Positions 1 through 8,333 of a stretch of DNA of 64,000 nt are shown here, piece by piece (within the stretch, counting starts at the first letter, position 1; each line of letters opens with the position of its first letter). This DNA is from Brevibacterium iodinum ATCC 49514 (GTDB lineage Bacteria; Actinomycetota; Actinomycetes; Actinomycetales; Brevibacteriaceae). The notes beneath the pieces are model-generated. The model had not been told where the DNA came from. It ran no database searches and was given only the letters and a program-made list of their open reading frames with translations. The position numbers and the translations under genes were made by a program. Location of the stretch: positions 50,670 to 114,669 of the forward strand of contig NZ_FXYX01000008.1 in the NCBI RefSeq assembly GCF_900169265.1, in the 5' to 3' direction.

Positions 1-1
1 C

Positions 2-271
2 GGCTACCAAGCCGTCGTCGCCCGCCCCCGCAACATCGCGCTGACGGGAATCGACCTGCAGGGCGACCCCATCGCAGAGGAGGTCTCCGGCTGGTCGGCG
101 CGCATCGTCGCCCACGAGACCGACCACCTGTCCGGGATCCTTTTCCTCGATAGAGCCGAGATGCGATCCCTGGCGACGAACGAATCCGTGGAGAAGTTCT
201 GGCACCAGCCCTCGACACAGAAGGCCGCCGCCGAACTCGGCTTCTCCTTGCCTTCGGGCATGGTGATGTGA
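2..271 (+). CDS. def: Peptide deformylase, C-terminal part (5' end outside window)
   Basis: Removes the formyl group from the N-terminal methionine of new proteins; cytoplasmic metalloenzyme. Only the last 89 residues lie in the window, read from base 2 with a TGA at 269-271. The segment carries the HExxH zinc-site helix as HETDH (bases 113-127) followed by LSGILFLDR, the usual deformylase motif 3 context. The tail after this motif is about 45 residues and ends LPSGMVM. The upstream motifs (GLAAPQ, EGCLS) are outside the window, so completeness cannot be judged. No terminator is evident in the 87-bp gap to the next gene. Confidence 0.9.
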   Translation, partial: GYQAVVARPRNIALTGIDLQGDPIAEEVSGWSARIVAHETDHLSGILFLDRAEMRSLATNESVEKFWHQPSTQKAAAELGFSLPSGMVM

Positions 272-358
272 ACCTCCGCCACGGTCGCCTGTCCGGATAC
301 CGCCGAGACTGTTGACCGCTCTCATCTGCGTCACAGGCGGGCATGCTTCGATGAGGAC

Positions 359-1573
359 ATGCGACTTCCCGACATCCCCCTTCGTCATCACCGAACCGTC
401 CGCACCGCCGCCGCACTCGGCACCGGCGCCCTCGCGCTGGTGCGTCGCCGCGACGTCCCTGCCGAACGCCGGACCGGCCTGAGAGCGGGAACCGCCCTCG
501 CCAATGCGGGCCTGACCTGGCTGACCGGGTCGAGCGCCTTCCTCGGACGAGTCGGTGGATCGAGCGGCCTCAACGAGTTCCTCGGAGCCATCTCCACCAG
601 AGGGAGCGGTCCCGTCCGATATGCTTCCTCTCCTGCGCACATCGCTGACGTCGGAGCACTCGACGGCGATGCCGACGCAGATACCTGGTGGGACGAGCAC
701 GCGAGAGTGACCTCCCCGGCGTTCCTCAATCTTGTCACCGCAGCTGGAGCAGGAGCGGCTTCCTGGGCGCTCTGGCCGCTGACTGAGCGGTTGGCGGAGA
801 AAGTCGATGAGAAGCTTCCGAGCGGAGTCGGTCGTGGTCTCAATGCCGTCGTCAACGGCGGGCTCGTCGCGCTGACAGCGGTCCTCATCGACAAGGTCGA
901 GAACTGGGCCGACGACGGCGAGGAACTCAATTATGCTCCGCTCGAGATCGAGCTGCCCTCCCATATCCGGGAGTCGGTCGATACGCTGTTGTCTCTGCCG
1001 CACCCGAACTCGGAGGCCAGCGCCGAGGCGGTCCGAGAGCAGTTCGCTTCCGCGAAGTTCTTCGTGTGGGTCACCTATCCCGATTCCTTGAATTCAGGTG
1101 ATGAGCCCGTCGTCCTCGACCCTGAACAGATCGAACAGCTGCTCAAGGACGAGGACATCGCTTCGATCGACGTCCGACCCGACGAATCGACCCCGAGCGC
1201 GGCACCGGCCCGGCATATCTACCCGGTCACCGGAATCACCGGCGGCGGCGCCGCCGAAGGCGGCACCGTCAGATCAGGCGACCACGCCGGCATATCGAGC
1301 GGACGCTTGGAACTCACCCTCGACATCGTCGACGGACGTCTCACCAGTGTGGATCTCAACGAGGTCGACGATGAACCATTCGCAGACCTGCTCTCCGCCG
1401 AGGCCCTTCGCGAATCCGTACCCGGCACCCTGCACCCGGGCAGCCTCGACGACGAAGACGGCGGATATTCCTCGAGCTTCGAGATCGCCGATGGCGATGT
1501 CGAGGATGCCGTCCGCACACTGGAGCGATGGCCGCGCCCGGACGAATACACCTTCCGTGCCGATGGCAGCTGA
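359..1573 (+). CDS. Conserved-looking hypothetical protein, 404 aa
   Basis: I do not recognise a named family. The product has an Arg-rich N terminus and three moderately hydrophobic stretches (roughly residues 40-63, 120-141 and 160-179), which could be membrane-associated or packed helices. After residue 185 it is soluble and acidic, with a Gly/Ala-rich patch near residue 300. Coding character is convincing: uninterrupted frame with strong G/C third positions. The ATG at 359 is the first start in frame but its Shine-Dalgarno-like GAGG is very close (about 3 nt), so the exact start is uncertain. It sits between deformylase and msrA, on the same strand, with its own 51-bp gap downstream. Confidence 0.7.
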   Translation: MRLPDIPLRHHRTVRTAAALGTGALALVRRRDVPAERRTGLRAGTALANAGLTWLTGSSAFLGRVGGSSGLNEFLGAISTRGSGPVRYASSPAHIADVGALDGDADADTWWDEHARVTSPAFLNLVTAAGAGAASWALWPLTERLAEKVDEKLPSGVGRGLNAVVNGGLVALTAVLIDKVENWADDGEELNYAPLEIELPSHIRESVDTLLSLPHPNSEASAEAVREQFASAKFFVWVTYPDSLNSGDEPVVLDPEQIEQLLKDEDIASIDVRPDESTPSAAPARHIYPVTGITGGGAAEGGTVRSGDHAGISSGRLELTLDIVDGRLTSVDLNEVDDEPFADLLSAEALRESVPGTLHPGSLDDEDGGYSSSFEIADGDVEDAVRTLERWPRPDEYTFRADGS

Positions 1574-1613
1574 TCGTACCGCTGGGGCCGGGAATAACCT
1601 GCGCGCGTCATCG

Positions 1614-1619
1614 TTATAC
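1614..1619 (+). promoter_or_regulatory. Candidate -10 element for msrA
   Basis: TTATAC lies 5 nt before the msrA ATG, with no Shine-Dalgarno sequence in between. This spacing suggests a leaderless transcript. No convincing -35 hexamer is visible. Confidence 0.45.
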
Positions 1620-1624
1620 GTTGC

Positions 1625-2155
1625 ATGAGCGATCTTCGTACCCTCACCCTCGGCGCCGGCTGCTTCTGGTGCCTCGACGCCGTCTACCAGCGGACCACCG
1701 GCGTGAGAGAAGTGATCTCCGGCTACACCGGCGGACACACTGACAACCCCGGATACCGTGAGGTCTGCTCCGGGATGACCGGCCATGCCGAAGCCCTTCA
1801 GGTGACCTTCGACGCCGACATCGTCCCCGAAGACGTCATCCTCGGCCTGTTCTTCACCGGCCACGACCCCACGAGCCTCAACCGCCAGGGCTACGACGTC
1901 GGCACCCAGTACCGGTCGGCCATGTTCTATCGCGACGAGACCGAGAAGCAGCACTTCGCCGCGGCCATCGAATCCGCGCAGAGCCTCTTCGACGATCCGA
2001 TCGTGACCACCCTCGAACCGCTGGGCACCTTCTATCCCGCCGAGGCGGTCCACCAGGACTTCTACACCGCGAACCCGGACAACGGCTACTGTCGTGTCAT
2101 CATCGACCCGAAACTCAGCAAGGCCCGCACCGCCTTCGCCGAATGGGTGAGCTGA
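1625..2155 (+). CDS. msrA: Peptide-methionine (S)-S-oxide reductase MsrA
   Basis: Reduces methionine-S-sulfoxide in proteins and free methionine, repairing oxidative damage in the cytoplasm. The 176-residue product has the family signature GCFWC at residues 12-16 (catalytic Cys13) followed by a typical YTGGHTDNPGYREVCSGMTGHAE block and a late Cys near residue 156 that could act in recycling. Length matches the single-domain MsrA family; there is no fused MsrB. The start ATG is preceded directly by a -10-like TTATAC, so translation is probably leaderless. Its TGA (2153-2155) overlaps the ATG of the nitroreductase-like gene, so the two are probably co-transcribed. Confidence 0.95.
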   Translation: MSDLRTLTLGAGCFWCLDAVYQRTTGVREVISGYTGGHTDNPGYREVCSGMTGHAEALQVTFDADIVPEDVILGLFFTGHDPTSLNRQGYDVGTQYRSAMFYRDETEKQHFAAAIESAQSLFDDPIVTTLEPLGTFYPAEAVHQDFYTANPDNGYCRVIIDPKLSKARTAFAEWVS

Positions 2156-3018
2156 TGGGCAGTCGCAAAAAAGACAGATGCAAGAAGTCCAAACACAAGA
2201 AGCACAAACGGTCGGGGGACGCGGGCGAGGCCTGCGAAGCGACCAAAGACCGCGCGCGTGCCCACTTCCTCGACGGCAACACCGGCCCGTGGGCGAAGAG
2301 CCTTGCCGCGCAGGATGCGCAGACCCCCCGTTCGGCGCAGAATGAGAACGGCGCAGACCCCGCCGAGGATGCCGCCGCCTTGCCGCAGGGCGGCACCGCA
2401 ACCATCACGGCCACCCGTCGCGGACCCGACTACTCGGTGCCGTCATCGATCGACATCGTCGCCGATCCCGTTCTCCACGCTTTGAGCACCCGACGGTCGA
2501 TCTCGAAGGTCGACCCGCAGACCCCGAACGACTCCGACCTGCTCGAGATCATCCGATCGATCTCCTCGGTCGCCGACCACAAGGCCCTGCGCCCCTGGCG
2601 CTTCCTCATCATCCGAGGAGACGACCGGCACCGCCTCGGCGACGCCCTCGACGAAGCCGCCGGAGTGGTCCGCAAACCTGGCGAGACCAATACGAAGCCG
2701 CTGCGGGCCGAACTGCTGCTCGCCCTCGTCTCCTCACCCGTCAAACATGACAAGGTGCCCGAATGGGAGCAGCACGCCACCGCCGCCGGGGCCGGGCACC
2801 TGCTCGAACTCGCCCTGTGGCAAGCCGGTTGGGGCGTCATGTGGCGCTCAGGCAACCTGACGAACACCGAACCGGTCCGCCGCCTCCATCGACTGGACGA
2901 TCACGAACTGCTCATGGGCTGGTTCTACATCGGAGCCGTGCCCGAACGCTACCGACAGCGTCTGACCACGAGCACCCGCCCCCTGCCGAAGCCCGAACAG
3001 TTCCTCGATACCCTGTGA
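2155..3018 (+). CDS. Nitroreductase-family protein with a basic N-terminal extension
   Basis: The C-terminal part (from about residue 105 of 287) is a nitroreductase-fold FMN oxidoreductase: it begins LHALSTRRSISK and contains DHKALRPWRFLIIRG, the flavin-binding region, and ends with an AGWGVMWRSG-type segment. The substrate cannot be inferred. Residues 1-100 are not part of the fold. They start with a Lys/His-rich, two-Cys stretch (KKDRCKKSKHKKHKR) and then a disordered acidic region. The ATG at 2155 overlaps the msrA stop (TGATG); a start 12 nt upstream also exists, and a GTG near 2437 would give a bare catalytic domain. Linkage to msrA suggests a redox-stress role (inference). Confidence 0.8.
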   Translation: MGSRKKDRCKKSKHKKHKRSGDAGEACEATKDRARAHFLDGNTGPWAKSLAAQDAQTPRSAQNENGADPAEDAAALPQGGTATITATRRGPDYSVPSSIDIVADPVLHALSTRRSISKVDPQTPNDSDLLEIIRSISSVADHKALRPWRFLIIRGDDRHRLGDALDEAAGVVRKPGETNTKPLRAELLLALVSSPVKHDKVPEWEQHATAAGAGHLLELALWQAGWGVMWRSGNLTNTEPVRRLHRLDDHELLMGWFYIGAVPERYRQRLTTSTRPLPKPEQFLDTL

Positions 3019-4268
3019 GCACGCCCGACACCGACGCATCGGAGACACGCCGCCTGCCCAAGGAGATCTATGTCCTCGTGGCAGCGGCCTTCATCGTCGC
3101 CCTGGGCTACGGAATCATCGCCCCCGTCCTGCCGCAGTTCGCGGCGAGCTTCGACTTCGGGGTCACCGCCGCAACCATCGTCGTCTCCTCGTTCGCGTTC
3201 TTCCGGTTCGTGTTCTCACCCTCGTCCGGCCGCCTAGTCGATGCCTTCGGCGAACGTCGCATCTACATCACCGGTCTCCTCATCGTCGCTGCCTCCACCG
3301 CGGCCGTCGCCTTTGCGCAGAACTACTGGCAGCTGCTGATCTTCCGCGGACTCGGCGGCATCGGCTCAACGATGTTCAGCGTCTCCGCGATGGCGCTCAT
3401 CGTCCGGCTCGCCCCGATCGACGCTCGCGCGAAGGCATCGTCGACGTACGCGACTGCGTTCCTCGTCGGCAATATCGCCGGACCCGTCCTCGGCGGTGCC
3501 ATGGCCGGATGGGGGATGCGCATCCCGTTCGTCATCTACGCCGTGGGTCTGCTGCTCGCCGCCATCGTCGTCCGCGTCTTCCTCGCCTCCACCGCGTCCT
3601 TCGGCTCCTCGACGAAGTCCGGACGTGCCCGGCTGGGAGCGGAGAAGGACAAAGAACAGCAGGAAGTCATGTCCTTCCGGGAAGCCTGGAGGGATTCGGC
3701 CTACCGGTCGGCGCTCATCTCCGCCTTCGTCCAAGGCTGGTCGGCGATGGGCATCCGCGTGGCCATCTACCCGCTCTTCGCCATCCAGGCTCTCAGAGCC
3801 GATACCGCGGTGGCCGGACTGGCCCTGACCATGTTCGCCATCGGCAACGCCTCGGCCGTGACGGTGGTCGGGCGCTTCGCCGACACCGTAGGGCGCAAAC
3901 CCTTCATCCAATGGGGTCTGTTCGTCCTCGGCGTGACCACCGCGGCGCTGGCCTTCATCGACTCGATCTGGCTGTTCTTCGCCTTCTCCATCATCGCCGG
4001 GATCGGCTCCGGCCTGGCCAACCCCGCTCAGCAGGCCACCGTCGCCGACGTCATCGGCCGCGACCGCAAGGGCGGCCGAGTGCTCGCCCGCTACCAGATG
4101 GCCCTCGACGGCGGAGCCATCCTCGGCCCGATCATCGCCGGAGTCGTCGTCGATCACTTCGACTACTCGTGGGCGTTCCTGCTCACCGGCGTTCTCGGCA
4201 TCGTCGCCGCAGGCCTGTGGTTCTTCGGCCGCGAGACCCGACCCCGCACAGCCACTCCGGCTGAGTGA
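3015..4268 (+). CDS. MFS transporter (drug/solute efflux type)
   Basis: Twelve-helix major facilitator protein of 417 residues in the plasma membrane. It opens with LPKEIYVLVAAAFIVALGYG and has a motif-A-like loop GRLVDAFGERR between helices 2 and 3 and a related GRFADTVGRKP in the second half. The charged central loop contains a Lys/Glu stretch (GAEKDKEQQE). GTG at 3015 overlaps the TGA of the nitroreductase gene (GTGA), which makes it the natural start and gives a three-gene operon msrA-nitroreductase-MFS. The substrate is unknown. A hairpin-forming repeat follows 30 bp downstream. Confidence 0.88.
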   Translation: MSTPDTDASETRRLPKEIYVLVAAAFIVALGYGIIAPVLPQFAASFDFGVTAATIVVSSFAFFRFVFSPSSGRLVDAFGERRIYITGLLIVAASTAAVAFAQNYWQLLIFRGLGGIGSTMFSVSAMALIVRLAPIDARAKASSTYATAFLVGNIAGPVLGGAMAGWGMRIPFVIYAVGLLLAAIVVRVFLASTASFGSSTKSGRARLGAEKDKEQQEVMSFREAWRDSAYRSALISAFVQGWSAMGIRVAIYPLFAIQALRADTAVAGLALTMFAIGNASAVTVVGRFADTVGRKPFIQWGLFVLGVTTAALAFIDSIWLFFAFSIIAGIGSGLANPAQQATVADVIGRDRKGGRVLARYQMALDGGAILGPIIAGVVVDHFDYSWAFLLTGVLGIVAAGLWFFGRETRPRTATPAE

Positions 4269-4297
4269 CGCGCCCAAACGCACCCGCACATGCGCTG

Positions 4298-4359
4298 CAG
4301 CTTGGTGAAACTGCACCAGCTCGGTGCAGGGACCAAGCTGCTGCAGTTTCACCGAGCTG
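4298..4359. repeat. Imperfect palindrome between the MFS and RND genes
   Basis: An 18-nt arm at 4298-4315 pairs with 4342-4359 with one mismatch; the motif GGTGAAACTGCA in the left arm recurs inverted in the right arm. The loop itself contains a further inverted copy of CAGCTYGGTG. It lies 30 bp after the MFS stop and lacks a T-run, so it may be a terminator or a dispersed palindromic repeat. Confidence 0.6.
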
Positions 4360-4436
4360 GTGGTCGGGGCGCGGCGTGCTCAGCCGTTGATCAGAGAAGT
4401 CAGGTTTTCCTCATGTGCGGTTCAGGGGACACTCAC

Positions 4437-4442
4437 TAGGAT
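4437..4442 (+). promoter_or_regulatory. Candidate -10 element for the RND permease gene
   Basis: TAGGAT within CACTAGGATGG, 60 nt upstream of the preferred GTG start at 4503. The hexamer is the same type found before several other genes in the window. No clear -35. Confidence 0.4.
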
Positions 4443-4502
4443 GGTTGGTTGAGTCGGCGTTCTGCGTCGTCGCCCTGCCTACGACAAAGAAAGTCCCCCC
4501 TC

Positions 4503-7500
4503 GTGAGTTTTCTGACCCGGCTGAGCCTGAAGAACCGGGCGCTCATCGCGCTCATCTCCGTCGTCGCCATCGTCTTCGGCATCATCGGTGCCGGCGCGCT
4601 CAAGCAAGAGCTCTTCCCGTCCCTCGACAACCCACAGGCCACGGTCACCGCCTCCTATGAGGGAGCCACCCCCGAGGCCGTCGAATCCGAAGTCACCGAC
4701 CCACTCGAAGGGGCGCTGACCGCACTGCCCGAGGTCGAGGACATGACCTCGACCTCCTCGGCGGGCAGTTCGCAGATCACCGTGAGCACGAAGTACGGCG
4801 ATGACTCCGATGACGTCGTCCGCGCCCTGCAGCGCGCCGTCTCCCAGGTGCAGCCGACCCTGCCGGACGGTGTCGAACCGAACGTCATGATGATGGGCAC
4901 CGATGATATTCCGGTGCTCGCCCTGTCCGTGACCTCGGATGCCGATGAAGACGAGCTGGCGGCGAATCTCGAAGACTTAGTCGAACCGGAGCTGAATAAA
5001 GTCGACGGTGTCTCCCAGATCCAGATCGCCGGAGCGAAGACCAAACAGGTCGAGATCAGCATCCGCCGCGACGACCTCGAGGACGAAGGAGCCAACCTCG
5101 ACGAGGTGGCCGGAATCCTCCAGTCCAACGGTGTGCCCACCTCGGCCGGTGAGCTCAAGGGCGACGACGGCTCGGCCCCAGTCGAGGTCGGCACCCGCAT
5201 CCGCTCGATCGATGCGATCAAGGACCTCGCCATCTCCGGCAAGGACGGACCGATCCAGGTCTCCGACGTCGCCGACGTCAAACTCGTCGACGAGCCGATC
5301 GAGTCGATCTCGCGCACCAACGGCGAACCCTCGCTGTCCGTGTCGGTGATGAAGGAGTCCGACGCGAACACCGTCGACGTCTCTCACGCGGTGGCCGACA
5401 AGCTGCCCGAACTCGAGAAGATGATGGGTGACAATACGGAGTTCGTCTCCGCGTTCGACCAGGCCCCGTTCATCGAACAGTCCATCCACGACCTGCTCAA
5501 CGAGGGTGGGCTGGGCCTGATCTTCGCGGTCCTCGTCATCCTCGTCTTCCTGCTCTCGGTGCGGGCGACGATCATCACCGCCATCTCCATCCCGCTCTCC
5601 CTCCTCATCGCCATGATCGGGCTGTGGATGGGCGGGGAGACCCTCAACATGCTCACACTCGGTGCGCTGACGATCTCCGTCGGCCGCGTCGTCGACGACT
5701 CCATCGTCGTCATCGAGGCGATCCGCAGACGCCACGCCTCCGGCGGCGACAAGTTCTCGAACATCCTCGCCGCCGTCTCCGAGGTGGCCGGTGCCATCAC
5801 CGCATCGACCCTGACCACGGTGGCCGTGTTCCTGCCGCTGGCATTCGTGACCGGGCAGACCGGAGAGATGTTCCGGCCCTTCGCCCTGACCGCGACCATC
5901 GCCCTGCTCTCGTCCCTGTTCGTGGCACTGACGATCGTGCCCGTCCTCGCGTACTGGTTCCTGCGACAGCGTGAAGCGAAGGTCAAGCTCACCCGTGCGG
6001 AGAAGGCGGAGATCCGTCGCAGCCGCAAGTCGATGCTGTCGCAGTGGCGGGCAGAGAAGAAGGAAGCGAAGAAGGCCGACAGGAAGCGCGACCTCGCCGC
6101 CGCCGGTGCCGAAGCCGAGGACACCGGTCCTCGAGACAGTGTCGAATCGTCCCAGCGGGCCGGCGCTCCCGCACAGGCCGGTGCCACGACTCGAACCGAT
6201 GCGACCGGAGTGGCCGCGGGTGGACCGCGCTACAGCGAATCCGAAGACGGAACGGAAGCGGTCGACGAGCTTGCCGGAATGCATTCTCCGGTGACGCGAC
6301 TGCAGAAGACCTATATGCCGGCCATCGGGTTCTCGACGAAGCACCCGATCATCATGATCCTCATCGCCGTGCTCGTGCTCGCCGGCACCGGAGCGATGAT
6401 CCCGCAGCTGAAGACCGAGCTCTTCGGCGACACCGGGCAGGACTCCCTGCAGATCTCGCAGACCTTCGACCCGGGCACCGACCTCGATGAGGCCTCGGAG
6501 CAGGCGAAGAAGGTCGAGGACATCCTCGCCGACGAATCCGATGTCGACAACTACCAGCTGTCGCTCGGCGGCACGTCGTTCGGCTTCACCGACGATTCGT
6601 CGCTGACGGGCACCTATATCGTCAACACGAAGTCCGGAGTCTCGGCGCAGTCGATCTCCGCGGATCTGCAGAAGCAGTTCGACGGCCTCAAGGGTGCCGG
6701 CGACGTCGAGGTGGCAAGCCAGAGCTCGACCCCGGGTGCGCAGACCATCGACGTCACACTCACAGCCACCGATCCCCAGGAACTCGAGGACGCGACGAAC
6801 AAGGTCAGCGACAAGCTCGAGGGCGTGTCCTCGGCGCAGTCGGTGACGAGCGATACCGCCGCTGTCCAGCCCGTGATCGAAGTCAGGGTCGATCATGAGA
6901 AGGCCGCGGAGGAGAACCTCACCGAGGCGGCCATCGGTCAGTATGTGCAGCGTGCCATGCACGGTCAGCAGATCGGTGAGGTCGTTATCGACGATGTCTC
7001 CCATTCGGTGCTGCTCTTCGATCGCAATGCCGACACCGTGGAGAAGCTGCGCGAACTCAAGATCCCGGGCAAGCCGGAAGAGACGGCTCCCGACGGAGGA
7101 GCCGGCGCAGGTGCGGCAGGCGGCGCCGGTGGAGCGGCCGGAGGTGCCGGTGGCTCAGGTGACGCCGGCGCGGCCGGTGGTGCCGGAGGAGCTGGCGGAG
7201 GCGCCGGAGGTTCGGGTGACGCCGGTGCAGCCGGAGGCGCAGGCGGTGCTGGTGGTGCCGGAGGCGCAGGCGGTGCTGGTGCGACGGGCGGCGATCCGAA
7301 CGCGGGCGCTCCCGTGACCTCGGAGCCGCGCTTCATCGAACTCGATGAGGTCGCCGACGTCAAGGAGGTCAAGACCGCCCCGACGATCCGCCACACGGAT
7401 TCGCAGCGTTCGACCACCGTGTCCGTGACTCCGGAAGGCGATGACCTCGGAGCCGTGTCTACCGAGGTCCAGTCCGCCCTCGACGAGGTGGACCTGCCCG

Positions 7501-8309
7501 ATACGGTGTCCGTCGACACCGGCGGTGCCACCCAGGAGCAGAATGAAGCGTTCTCGCAGCTGGGACTGGCGATGCTCGCGGCGATCCTCATCGTGTTCGT
7601 CATCATGGTCGCCACGTTCAAGTCGCTGCTGCAGCCGCTGATCCTGCTGGTCTCGATTCCGTTCGCGGCCACCGGTTCGGTTGCGCTCTCGCTCATCACC
7701 GACACTCCGCTGGGGCTGACGTCGATGATCGGTCTGCTCATGCTCATCGGCATCGTGGTGACGAATGCGATCGTGCTCATCGACCTCATCAACCACTTCC
7801 GAGTCCGCGGGGTCGATCTGCGTACGGCCATCGTCCACGGCGCCCGACTGCGTTACCGTCCGATCCTCATGACCGCGGCCGCCACGATCTTCGCTCTGCT
7901 GCCGATGGCCCTCGGACTCACCGGCGGGGGAGTGTTCATCTCGAAGCCGCTGGCGATCGTCGTCATCGGCGGACTGGTCAGCTCGACGCTGCTCACGCTC
8001 ATCCTCGTGCCCGTGCTCTACCTGCTGCTCGAAGGGGTCAAGGAACGCCGAGCCGAGACGAAGTACGTGAAGAACATGGCTCGCGGTGAGGTCCTCGACG
8101 CCGCCGAGGCACGGGCGCATGAGCGGGAGACCGCCTCGGCGTCGGATGAATCGACGGACGCCGACCACCTCGGTGACAGCCGCGATGACGAATCGACCGG
8201 CAGCGACGAACGAGACGACGGGATCCGGGGCGAGGGGCAGGGAACGGACTTCACCCTGCGCAGCCAGCAGCCGCGTCGTGATGACGGGGACGGCGAACCC
8301 AAACACTGA
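4503..8309 (+). CDS. Efflux RND transporter permease with Gly/Ala-rich insert
   Basis: AcrB-type proton-driven RND permease of 1268 residues. Visible order: TM1 (about residues 13-32), first extracytoplasmic porter region (LDNPQATVTASYEGATPEAVE), TM2-6 (about 338-486, including the GRVVDDSIVVIEAIRRR helix-4 region), a highly charged cytoplasmic linker (487-610), TM7 (about 614-633), second porter region, and TM8-12 (about 1021-1178, with RLRYRPILMTAAATIFALLP). An unusual low-complexity Gly/Ala insert occupies about residues 865-935 in the second extracytoplasmic region. The C-terminal tail of about 80 residues is acidic. GTG at 4503 (SFLTRLSLKNR) is preferred over an upstream TTG at 4449 because the extra 18 residues are not RND-like. 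No adaptor or outer-channel gene is adjacent. Substrate unknown. Confidence 0.88.
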   Translation: MSFLTRLSLKNRALIALISVVAIVFGIIGAGALKQELFPSLDNPQATVTASYEGATPEAVESEVTDPLEGALTALPEVEDMTSTSSAGSSQITVSTKYGDDSDDVVRALQRAVSQVQPTLPDGVEPNVMMMGTDDIPVLALSVTSDADEDELAANLEDLVEPELNKVDGVSQIQIAGAKTKQVEISIRRDDLEDEGANLDEVAGILQSNGVPTSAGELKGDDGSAPVEVGTRIRSIDAIKDLAISGKDGPIQVSDVADVKLVDEPIESISRTNGEPSLSVSVMKESDANTVDVSHAVADKLPELEKMMGDNTEFVSAFDQAPFIEQSIHDLLNEGGLGLIFAVLVILVFLLSVRATIITAISIPLSLLIAMIGLWMGGETLNMLTLGALTISVGRVVDDSIVVIEAIRRRHASGGDKFSNILAAVSEVAGAITASTLTTVAVFLPLAFVTGQTGEMFRPFALTATIALLSSLFVALTIVPVLAYWFLRQREAKVKLTRAEKAEIRRSRKSMLSQWRAEKKEAKKADRKRDLAAAGAEAEDTGPRDSVESSQRAGAPAQAGATTRTDATGVAAGGPRYSESEDGTEAVDELAGMHSPVTRLQKTYMPAIGFSTKHPIIMILIAVLVLAGTGAMIPQLKTELFGDTGQDSLQISQTFDPGTDLDEASEQAKKVEDILADESDVDNYQLSLGGTSFGFTDDSSLTGTYIVNTKSGVSAQSISADLQKQFDGLKGAGDVEVASQSSTPGAQTIDVTLTATDPQELEDATNKVSDKLEGVSSAQSVTSDTAAVQPVIEVRVDHEKAAEENLTEAAIGQYVQRAMHGQQIGEVVIDDVSHSVLLFDRNADTVEKLRELKIPGKPEETAPDGGAGAGAAGGAGGAAGGAGGSGDAGAAGGAGGAGGGAGGSGDAGAAGGAGGAGGAGGAGGAGATGGDPNAGAPVTSEPRFIELDEVADVKEVKTAPTIRHTDSQRSTTVSVTPEGDDLGAVSTEVQSALDEVDLPDTVSVDTGGATQEQNEAFSQLGLAMLAAILIVFVIMVATFKSLLQPLILLVSIPFAATGSVALSLITDTPLGLTSMIGLLMLIGIVVTNAIVLIDLINHFRVRGVDLRTAIVHGARLRYRPILMTAAATIFALLPMALGLTGGGVFISKPLAIVVIGGLVSSTLLTLILVPVLYLLLEGVKERRAETKYVKNMARGEVLDAAEARAHERETASASDESTDADHLGDSRDDESTGSDERDDGIRGEGQGTDFTLRSQQPRRDDGDGEPKH

Positions 8310-8320
8310 GCCGTCCCGGC

Positions 8321-8326
8321 TAGAGT
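8321..8326 (+). promoter_or_regulatory. Candidate -10 element for the CPBP protease gene
   Basis: TAGAGT ends 7 nt before the ATG at 8334. No Shine-Dalgarno fits between, so the transcript is probably leaderless. Confidence 0.5.
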
Positions 8327-8333
8327 TGAGTCC

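Noticed and set aside
4977..7004. 675-codon minus-strand open frame across the RND gene
   Set aside because: Antisense shadow of a high-GC gene; His/Arg/Asp-rich composition without family features.
7096..7308. Repetitive tract considered as CRISPR or minisatellite
   Set aside because: Repeats are codon-phased Gly/Ala triplets inside an intact coding frame with no spacer structure.
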